A stretch of 50,943 nt of DNA from JALQUL01 sp964556425 (GTDB lineage: Bacteria; Pseudomonadota; Gammaproteobacteria; Burkholderiales; Burkholderiaceae_C). Shown here piece by piece: positions 45,192-50,943 of the stretch; within the stretch, counting starts at the first letter, position 1, and the number at the start of each line of letters is the position of its first letter. The notes below the pieces were generated by a model. That model was not told the origin of the DNA. It saw only the letters and a list, made by a program, of their open reading frames with translations, and searched no databases. The position numbers and the translations under genes are program-made. The DNA is taken from NCBI GenBank assembly GCA_964556425.1, contig CAZKWC010000016.1, forward strand, positions 1 through 50,943, given 5' to 3'.

Positions 45192-45617
45192 GTGAACGAT
45201 AAATCATTACCTGTTGCATTTGCACCGCGTTTAGTATCTGGTGAAAGACTAGGGGCAATTACAAGTTTAATTGGTGAGGGAGCTCAGTTTGAGGGCGATT
45301 TTCAAACCAGTCGTGACCTTGGATTACGAGTTGATGGTCGCCTAAAAGGCGCAATTCGTTTTGACAAAGGAGGTGCTGTACACATTGGTCCTTCTGGAGT
45401 GGTTGAAAATACTGTGATTGAAGCCGATCATGTATTTATTGAGGGCAAAGTATCAGGCTCGATTATTGCAAGAAAAACTTTGGAGCTGAGTGGCACGTCC
45501 ACCTTAATTGGTGATGCTGCTTATGACACTTTGTTAGACATCCATCCTAGAGCCAAAGTAAGAGGAAAGCTAGAATATCGAGGTGATCTCGAAGGTTTGT
45601 CTAACGGTTTACGCTAA
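45192..45617 (+). CDS. Bactofilin (3 of 3), canonical CcmA/BacA-like
   Basis: 141 residues from GTG 45192 with AAGGAG 5 bases upstream. This is the most typical bactofilin of the three: TSLIGEGAQFEGDFQTSRDLGLRVDGRLKGAI, then GPSGVVENTVIEADHVFIEGKVSGSIIARKTLELSGTSTLIGDA and a C-terminal YDTLLDIHPRAKVRGKLEY. The IxGEGAxxEGDxxxxxxLRVDGxxxG pattern is the hallmark of the polymer-forming family. It lies 225 bases after the membrane protein gene and ends convergently with smpB. Expected role: nucleotide-free filament at the membrane that localises cell-wall enzymes. Confidence 0.92.
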   Translation: MNDKSLPVAFAPRLVSGERLGAITSLIGEGAQFEGDFQTSRDLGLRVDGRLKGAIRFDKGGAVHIGPSGVVENTVIEADHVFIEGKVSGSIIARKTLELSGTSTLIGDAAYDTLLDIHPRAKVRGKLEYRGDLEGLSNGLR

Positions 45618-45674
45618 TTTAAAGTAAGTCGATTAAGCACTTTATTCATTGTTCTTGGGTATTAAGGTGTTAGT

Positions 45675-45726
45675 AAAAAAAAGGTCAAACCCAGCAAGTT
45701 TTTCAATTTGTGGTTGACCTTTTTTC
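45675..45726. terminator. Bidirectional terminator between bactofilin 3 and smpB
   Basis: AAAAAAAAGGTCAAACC pairs with GGTTGACCTTTTTT (one bulge). A and T runs at either end allow termination from both sides. It lies between the convergent stops. Confidence 0.8.
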
Positions 45727-45732
45727 CATTAT

Positions 45733-46224
45733 TTAAGTTGGGATTCTGCGAGACTTCATTGCTCTTTCGACCTCACGTTTACCCTCTCGGTCTTGAATGG
45801 TATTGCGTTTGTCGTGTTCTGCTTTACCTCTTGCAAGCGCAATTTCACATTTTACTCGGCCATTTTTCCAGTGCAAGTTAACTGGCACGAGGGTATAGCC
45901 TTTTTGGTCAATTTTAACAATCAGCTTTTCAATTTGCTCTTTGTGGAGCAATAATTTTCTAGTGCGGGTTATATCTGGGTTGACATGAGTAGAGGCGGTG
46001 TGCAGTGCATTTATTTGGCAACCAATCAAAAACAATTCACCATTTCGTGCCATGATGTATCCGTCTGTTAGTTGTACCTTACCGCTTCTTAAAGATTTAA
46101 CTTCCCAACCATCAAGAACTAAACCAGCTTCTAATTTTTCTTCAAAAAAATAGTTATAGGCTGCCTTTTTATTATCGGCAATGCGGCTGTCGTTGGCGAC
46201 TTTATTAGATTTTGCTTGGGTCAT
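45733..46224 (-). CDS. smpB: SsrA-binding protein SmpB
   Basis: Binds tmRNA and delivers it to stalled ribosomes for trans-translation. 163 residues with the typical ADNKKAAYNYFFEEKLEAGLVLDGWEVKSLRSGKVQL start, the central GCQINALHTASTH region, KWKNGRVKCEIALARGKAEHDKR-type strand (LHWKNGRVKCEIALARGK) and a basic C-terminal tail that inserts into the decoding centre. The ssrA gene itself was not found in the window. It is convergent with bactofilin 3 and divergent from ratA. Confidence 0.96.
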   Translation of the reverse strand: MTQAKSNKVANDSRIADNKKAAYNYFFEEKLEAGLVLDGWEVKSLRSGKVQLTDGYIMARNGELFLIGCQINALHTASTHVNPDITRTRKLLLHKEQIEKLIVKIDQKGYTLVPVNLHWKNGRVKCEIALARGKAEHDKRNTIQDREGKREVERAMKSRRIPT

Positions 46225-46705
46225 ATGACAAATAATTAACTTTTGAATAAATGGGAAAATAAACTGGTGCTTAAGAAGTCTTACTGGAACTATTATGAAC
46301 CATTAATCATGTAGGATTGAAAAAAATGACCTCGTAACATAACTCTTCAACATATTGGTGTCATGGAGAGTTTGGCCAATTGGATTCATTTTTTACTCAT
46401 CACATTGGCTGAGTGTTTTCCAATCTGCTTAATAGCTTGTTGAAATTTCTTAGTTTTGCTACCCAACCATTAAAGACAGATACAGATTGTAGAGTTCATT
46501 TCATCGAAAGAAATAGGCATGACTGTTATTTTCAAAGCCAATTCTCTTTATGTTATTTAGAAATAAACAGTTTACTTGGCTTTAAATGGTTTTTGCATTT
46601 TTTAAATTCACCGACATTACAATATAGCTAGTTTTAAATCATGTGGTGGCTACTCCAATAGCCTCAGTCAAGAGTCACAAGCATAAAATAAAAAAGAATG
46701 AAAAT
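46225..46705. other. 481-base region between divergent smpB and ratA
   Basis: Expected to hold both promoters. A 72-codon open frame (46413-46631) has no ribosome site or recognisable content and was not accepted. No other structure was seen. Confidence 0.4.
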
Positions 46706-47146
46706 ATGAAAACCATTGAAAAATCTATTTTAGTTTTGCACAGTGCGCAACAAATGTTCGATTTAGTGAGTGCAGTTGATCGTTATGCGGAGTTTTTGCC
46801 CTGGTGTTCATCGGCCCGCATTGTGAGCCTTCATGAAGATGGTATGACAGCGGAAATTGGAATGGCGTATGGCAAGTTAACTCAATCTTTTACAACCCGC
46901 AATACTCATATCGAAGGTCGTGAAATCCACTTAAAACTAGTGAAAGGACCTTTTAGTCAATTAGAGGGAACTTGGCGTTTTATTCCGTTAGGTGAAGCAC
47001 AAGACAACACTTGTAAAACCGAATTTAGCATTAGCTATGCAACAGAAAATAGTATTTTAGGTAAATTAATAGCGCCCTTTTTTGACAAAATTGCAGCTAG
47101 TTTGGTAGATGCCTTCTACAATCGAGCCAATGCTATTTATGATTAA
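46706..47146 (+). CDS. ratA: RatA/CoQ10-family START-domain protein
   Basis: 146 residues from ATG 46706 (MKTIEKSILVLHSAQQMFDLV); an open extension of 21 codons upstream has no homology. It has the polyketide cyclase/START fold of the RatA-Coq10 family (FLPWCSSARIVSLHEDGMTAEIGMAYGKLTQSFTTRN, GPFSQLEGTWRF, FFDKIAASLVDAFYNRA). Members include E. coli RatA, which blocks 70S formation, and ubiquinone-binding Coq10; the sequence does not decide which activity applies. It is followed by rnfH, the usual ratA-rnfH pairing, though here 329 bases lie between them. Confidence 0.88.
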   Translation: MKTIEKSILVLHSAQQMFDLVSAVDRYAEFLPWCSSARIVSLHEDGMTAEIGMAYGKLTQSFTTRNTHIEGREIHLKLVKGPFSQLEGTWRFIPLGEAQDNTCKTEFSISYATENSILGKLIAPFFDKIAASLVDAFYNRANAIYD

Positions 47147-47475
47147 TGAATGGTGTGTCAATTAGTAGAGAATTACTAGTGCGTATTCAAGGATGAGGCC
47201 TGGGCATTTTAATTTTTATGGTTTTTCACCAAAAAAATAGCCAAAGGTGAGCAAAACTTTCCTATTTGCCTAAAGCAGTTGTACCGTTTCTGAGTATCTA
47301 CGATTTTGGCGACTGGTTTTTTGCTAGCCCTGGGTAGGGTGCTGATAAATGCAAAGTTATGTTTAAAAAATGGTGGCTGTAATGATTGCATCACTGTTAT
47401 CCTAAGCAATATCAATTTCATGTAGGATTGATACAATTTTAAAAGGCCAAAGCCTTGTTTTTTTAGGTGTTGTAA
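47147..47475. other. 329-base spacer between ratA and rnfH
   Basis: In many proteobacteria these genes overlap or nearly touch, so the spacer is unusually long. A reverse-strand open frame covers part of it (47209-47574) but overlaps rnfH and lacks coding character. Nothing else was recognised. Confidence 0.4.
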
Positions 47476-47841
47476 ATGAGTAGTAGGATTGAAGTCGAAA
47501 TAGTAATAAGTACCAGTCCAAGAACGGTGCAGCAGCAATTGTTTCAAATTCATTGTGATAGTCAGTTGAGTCATTTACTCAATAGCGCAGAAGTGCAGAA
47601 TTTTTTAGACTTACATGGGTTGAAGCTTCATGAATTGAAAGCTTCTTGCTGGGGGCAAAAAATTTCCAACAACCAAAATTTATCGACTGGCGACAGAATT
47701 GAATTGTGCCGTGAATTAAGAGTGGACCCCAAAGTTGCAAGACGAGAAAGATTTGAAAAACAAGGCAAACGTGGTGCTGGTTTGTTTTCATTGGCAGGAA
47801 AGAAAAAAACTACCAATAGCTCCCTTTTGGAAGGCTTATAG
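47476..47841 (+). CDS. rnfH: RnfH-family ubiquitin-like protein
   Basis: 121 residues, UPF0125/RnfH family, a beta-grasp fold of unsettled function commonly encoded beside ratA. Diagnostic features are the N-terminal strand IEVEIVIST, the central SCWGQKISNNQNLSTGDRIELCRELRVDPKVARRERF, and a basic tail. The GDRIELCRxLxxDPKxARR motif is the best identifier. The family has been grouped with toxin-antitoxin-like pairs with ratA, but that role is not supported by anything seen here. Confidence 0.87.
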   Translation: MSSRIEVEIVISTSPRTVQQQLFQIHCDSQLSHLLNSAEVQNFLDLHGLKLHELKASCWGQKISNNQNLSTGDRIELCRELRVDPKVARRERFEKQGKRGAGLFSLAGKKKTTNSSLLEGL

Positions 47842-47944
47842 TCGTTGGCGAATAGGGTGCTAGTTGCCGTATTCAAATGATTTTTAGTTGACGGAATGTG
47901 CAAGTAACAACCGAAAAAATGAAATGCGCAATGCTAATGTTAAA

Positions 47945-47984
47945 AAAGCAGCAAAATCACATAATTGATTTCGCTGCTTTATTA
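47945..47984. terminator. Bidirectional terminator between rnfH and the DUF4124 gene
   Basis: AAAGCAGCAAAATCA and TGATTTCGCTGCTTT pair with one mismatch around a short CATAAT loop, with A and T runs at the ends. It lies between convergent genes. Confidence 0.78.
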
Positions 47985-48023
47985 AATTAGTGGTTATAAA
48001 GTCAATTGCCTAATCGTGAGAGT

Positions 48024-48503
48024 TTAACAATCGGTTTCTACTACCTTTTGTTTGTTTTTAACTTCTTCGGCACGTTTTTTATCATCCATAAATTCGCGTT
48101 CGCCTTTATCATTAAAAACCGCAATTCGTGCACCAGAACGTAAACCAGCTAATTCTTGTTTAGCATATTTACAACGTTCAGCCTTGGCTGCCTTTTGCTT
48201 TTCTAACAACGCTTTTTGGGCTTCTAGTTGCTTAGCTTCTTGCGAAGAGCTTGTCGCACTTGCCGCATTTTTTGCTACAGCGCCTTCTTTTTTATCTGCA
48301 GCGCTAGAGGAGGGACTAGTAGTGGGAGCCGTATAAGCTTGTGCGTTAGGTCTTTTTAAGACGTTTTTGTCGGGAATGCCACTAGGTGGAGCTTGATCGC
48401 TATAAACTTTAGTACCGTTGGCATCAATCCATAGCCACTGGGCCGAACAAGTACCACTTACTAGGGCAAGGCTTAAAAATAAACAAGAATAAAGTGTTTT
48501 CAT
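48024..48503 (-). CDS. Exported DUF4124-domain protein
   Basis: 159 residues. A signal peptide (KTLYSCLFLSLALVSGTCSA) precedes a short DUF4124 motif (QWLWIDANGTKVYSDQAPPSGIP). A Pro/Thr/Ser/Ala-rich stretch follows, then a Lys/Ala/Gln coiled coil (SSSQEAKQLEAQKALLEKQKAAKAERCKYAKQELAGLRSGARI). Two Cys (in ERCKYA and the C-terminal TDC) may form a disulfide. DUF4124 proteins are common in beta- and gammaproteobacteria; the domain is a small WW-like beta fold of unknown role. Divergent from guaB. Confidence 0.85.
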   Translation of the reverse strand: MKTLYSCLFLSLALVSGTCSAQWLWIDANGTKVYSDQAPPSGIPDKNVLKRPNAQAYTAPTTSPSSSAADKKEGAVAKNAASATSSSQEAKQLEAQKALLEKQKAAKAERCKYAKQELAGLRSGARIAVFNDKGEREFMDDKKRAEEVKNKQKVVETDC

Positions 48504-48617
48504 AGCGTAAGTTTAGCGTGAAGCGTATAAAAAATATTCAATTTTTACTAAAACGGCTTAAAAAATTTGAAAAAATACCGTTATTGACGAGTAAAATATG
48601 TCTTTTGGAGCTTATAC

Positions 48618-50087
48618 ATGCGCCTTTTAGGTAACGCGCTGACCTTCGACGACGTTCTGTTGGTACCAGCATTCTCTCAAGTCCTTCCCAAGGACGCTTC
48701 TCTCGCCACCCAATTTACCCGTAATATCGCCCTTAATTTGCCTTTAGTGTCGGCCGCCATGGATACCGTCACTGAAGCTCGTTTGGCTATTGCGATTGCC
48801 CAAGAGGGTGGTATTGGTGTAATTCATAAAAACTTGACCGCTCAGCAACAAGCCAAAGAAGTGGCCAAAGTTAAGCGTTATGAGTCTGGTGTTTTACGTG
48901 ACCCTGTGGTCATTTCACCCACTACAAGTGTTAGACAAGTGTTAGATATGTCTGAGCAATTAGGCATTTCTGGTTTCCCTGTTATTGACCAAGGCAAGGT
49001 GGTCGGTATTGTAACGGGGCGTGATTTACGCTTTGAAACTCGCTACGATTTACCAGTGAGTCAAATTATGACTCCCAAAGAAAAATTAGTCACTGTGCCT
49101 GAAGGTACAACTTTGGTTGAGGCTAAATCTTTACTCAACAAATACAAACTCGAACGTTTGTTAGTCGTGAATAATGATTTTGTTTTAAAAGGTCTTATTA
49201 CAGTTAAAGACATTACCAAACAAACTAGTTTTCCAAATGCTGCACGTGATTCACAAGGTCAACTTCGTGTTGCAGCAGCTGTTGGCGTAGGTGATGGCAC
49301 AGAAGAGCGTGTAGAGGCCTTAGTCAAAGCCGGTGTAGATGCGATTGTGGTTGATACAGCGCACGGTCATAGCAAAGGCGTAATAGAGCGTGTACGTTGG
49401 GTTAAGCAAAACTATCCGCACATTGATGTGATTGGCGGTAATATTGCTACTGGTGCTGCGGCATTAGCCTTGGTAGAGGCGGGTGCAGATGCCGTAAAAG
49501 TGGGTATTGGCCCTGGCAGTATTTGCACTACGCGTATTGTGGCTGGTGTTGGAGTGCCTCAAATTACTGCTGTTGATAATGTAGCGACCGCTTTAAAAGG
49601 CACGGGTGTACCGTTAATCGCTGACGGCGGTGTTCGATACAGTGGCGATATCGCCAAAGCAATCGCCGCAGGCGCTAGCACCATCATGATGGGTGGTATG
49701 TTTGCCGGCACTGAAGAATCCCCTGGAGATATCGTTTTATTCCAAGGTCGTAGCTACAAGAGTTACCGTGGTATGGGCAGTATAGGCGCAATGCAACAAG
49801 GCAGTGCAGACCGTTATTTCCAAGAAGCTAGCACCACCAACCCTAACGCTGATAAATTAGTGCCTGAGGGCATTGAAGGCCGAGTACCCTACAAAGGCTC
49901 TATGGTATCTATTGTTTATCAAATGGCTGGTGGCTTACGCGCGAGTATGGGATATTGTGGTTGTGCCAGCATTGCTGAAATGCAAAACAAGGCAGAGTTT
50001 GTACAAATTACGGCAGCGGGTATGCGCGAAAGCCATGTCCATGATGTACAAATCACTACTGAAGCACCTAACTATCGAGCCGAATAA
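48618..50087 (+). CDS. guaB: Inosine-5'-monophosphate dehydrogenase GuaB
   Basis: Oxidises IMP to XMP with NAD, the committed step to GMP. 489 residues, standard length. The N-terminal barrel half has ALTFDDVLLVPAFSQVLP, two CBS domains sit at about 95-205 (RDPVVISPTTSVRQVLDMSE, PKEKLVTVPEGTTLVEAKSLL), the catalytic loop is GPGSICTTRIV with Cys303, and the flap contains YRGMGSIGAM. GGAG lies 7 bases before the ATG. A possible promoter with TTGAAA at 48567 and TAAAAT at 48592 (19-base spacer) lies just upstream. guaA follows after a terminator-like hairpin, so the pair may be only partly cotranscribed. Confidence 0.97.
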   Translation: MRLLGNALTFDDVLLVPAFSQVLPKDASLATQFTRNIALNLPLVSAAMDTVTEARLAIAIAQEGGIGVIHKNLTAQQQAKEVAKVKRYESGVLRDPVVISPTTSVRQVLDMSEQLGISGFPVIDQGKVVGIVTGRDLRFETRYDLPVSQIMTPKEKLVTVPEGTTLVEAKSLLNKYKLERLLVVNNDFVLKGLITVKDITKQTSFPNAARDSQGQLRVAAAVGVGDGTEERVEALVKAGVDAIVVDTAHGHSKGVIERVRWVKQNYPHIDVIGGNIATGAAALALVEAGADAVKVGIGPGSICTTRIVAGVGVPQITAVDNVATALKGTGVPLIADGGVRYSGDIAKAIAAGASTIMMGGMFAGTEESPGDIVLFQGRSYKSYRGMGSIGAMQQGSADRYFQEASTTNPNADKLVPEGIEGRVPYKGSMVSIVYQMAGGLRASMGYCGCASIAEMQNKAEFVQITAAGMRESHVHDVQITTEAPNYRAE

Positions 50088-50096
50088 AGGCTTTTA

Positions 50097-50137
50097 AAAG
50101 GCTAAAGCAAGTTGTTTTGCTTTAGCCTTTGTTATTT
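50097..50137 (+). terminator. Rho-independent terminator between guaB and guaA
   Basis: AAAGGCTAAAGCAA / TTGCTTTAGCCTTT is a perfect 14-base stem with a 6-base loop, followed by a T-rich stretch, 9 bases after the guaB stop. It suggests guaA also has its own promoter or depends on read-through. Confidence 0.85.
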
Positions 50138-50225
50138 TTATTCATATTATTGTTTTTTTGAGTGATGGCTTTCCCATCATCTGCAAAAAATCCTATCGTT
50201 TATTTATCTATATCTACCCATCCCC

Positions 50226-50943
50226 ATGCATCAGAAAATTCTTATTCTTGATTTTGGCTCACAAGTCACTCAATTAATCGCTAGACGTGTTCGTGAAGCT
50301 CATGTTTTTTGTGAAGTTCACCCTTGTGACGTGAGCAATGAATGGGTGGCAGAGTACACCAAAGATGGATCAGTTAAAGGGGTGATTTTGTCAGGCAGTC
50401 ATGCCAGCGTTTATGAAGATGAAACTGATAAAGCACCACAGGCTATTTTTGAGCTGGGTGTGCCGGTTTTAGGTATTTGTTATGGTATGCAAACCATGGC
50501 AGCACAATTGGGTGGCAAAGTAGAAGCTGGCAAAACCCGTGAGTTTGGTTCAGCTCAAGTAAGAGCCCATGGTCATACCGCTTTATTAAATAATATTGCC
50601 GACTTTACCACCGAAGATGGAAAAGGCATGTTAGATGTATGGATGAGTCACGGTGATAAAGTCACCGAGTTACCACCAGGATTTAAACTCATGGCTAGCA
50701 ACGATGCTTGCCCAATTGCTGGTATGGCAGACGAAACCCGTCATTTTTATGCAGTGCAATTCCATCCAGAAGTTACCCACACCATTCAAGGTAGTGCCAT
50801 CTTAAATCGTTTTGTACTTGATATTTGTGGCACTAAGGCTGACTGGATTATGGGCGACTATATCGCAGAAGCAGTGGCTAAAATCAAAGCACAAGTCGGC
50901 GATGAAGATGTTATTTTAGGTTTATCGGGCGGGGTCGACTCAT
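50226..50943 (+). CDS. guaA: GMP synthase (glutamine-hydrolysing) GuaA, 3' end beyond the window
   Basis: Converts XMP to GMP using glutamine and ATP. The first 239 codons are present, starting ATG CAT CAG at 50226. The class-I glutaminase domain (1-~200) has LDFGSQVTQLIARRVRE, nucleophile Cys in LGICYGMQTMA, and the His/Glu pair in VQFHPEVTHT. The ATP-pyrophosphatase domain begins with the P-loop GLSGGVDS at the window's last bases. It follows guaB in the usual order. Truncation is only by the window edge. Confidence 0.96.
   Translation, partial: MHQKILILDFGSQVTQLIARRVREAHVFCEVHPCDVSNEWVAEYTKDGSVKGVILSGSHASVYEDETDKAPQAIFELGVPVLGICYGMQTMAAQLGGKVEAGKTREFGSAQVRAHGHTALLNNIADFTTEDGKGMLDVWMSHGDKVTELPPGFKLMASNDACPIAGMADETRHFYAVQFHPEVTHTIQGSAILNRFVLDICGTKADWIMGDYIAEAVAKIKAQVGDEDVILGLSGGVDS

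Noticed and set aside
46413..46631. 72-codon forward frame upstream of ratA
   Set aside because: Composition rich in Phe/Leu/Ser as expected for A+T-rich non-coding DNA; no start signal or domain.
47209..47574. 121-codon reverse-strand open frame between ratA and rnfH
   Set aside because: It overlaps the 5' end of the well-supported rnfH, has no recognisable domain, and has a composition like translated A+T-rich spacer.

Overview
This 51 kb window is a low-G+C (by eye roughly 40%) chromosomal segment of a draft genome, most likely from a betaproteobacterium of the order Burkholderiales. The grounds are the gene set and protein types: a PutA without an N-terminal DNA-binding domain beside an Lrp-type regulator, a rimP-nusA-infB-rbfA-truB-typA operon, ratA/rnfH/smpB/guaB/guaA in one neighbourhood, and a large single-chain PurL. 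I cannot name the genus from sequence alone. Three runs of exactly 100 N mark scaffold joins. Two of them (in the putA-asparaginase spacer and inside typA) are flanked by identical 55-base sequences, so they look like unmerged contig overlaps. The third, inside purL, hides real sequence.

Layout. 0.2-1.8 kb: an orphan periplasmic family-3 solute-binding protein carrying a C-terminal LysM domain, then an Lrp/AsnC regulator. 1.9-6.4 kb: putA and a convergent zinc-type L-asparaginase, separated by a dense cluster of palindromic repeats. 6.5-11.6 kb: a biotinyl-carboxyltransferase fusion, a patatin-like lipase, trhO and a HAD phosphatase. 11.7-15.2 kb: purL. 15.4-19.1 kb: an accessory-looking stretch with a large unrecognised helical-repeat protein, a small secreted protein made of three Cys repeats, and a small HTH regulator behind a perfect 20-base palindrome. 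19.4-25.8 kb: fabI divergent from a complete yejABEF-type peptide ABC transporter operon. 25.8-35.0 kb: the transcription/translation operon rimP-nusA-infB-rbfA-truB-typA. 35.4-36.6 kb: a 3-hydroxyisobutyryl-CoA hydrolase family gene.

36.7-45.6 kb is the most interesting part. Three consecutive exported proteins (a TPR protein, a YkuD-domain enzyme resembling Helicobacter Csd6, and a cyclophilin) all end in an NTF2-like domain. After a reverse-strand iron alcohol dehydrogenase come a small tail-anchored protein, three separate bactofilins and a single-pass membrane protein with a long Asn/Lys-rich tail. Bactofilin plus a Csd6-like peptidoglycan enzyme is the combination that sets cell curvature in Helicobacter, so I propose this is an envelope or cell-shape locus. 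That role is inference.

45.7-50.9 kb returns to housekeeping genes: smpB (reverse), ratA, rnfH, a DUF4124 protein (reverse), guaB, and the first 239 codons of guaA running off the end. No tRNA, rRNA, CRISPR array, transposase, integrase or phage gene was recognised.
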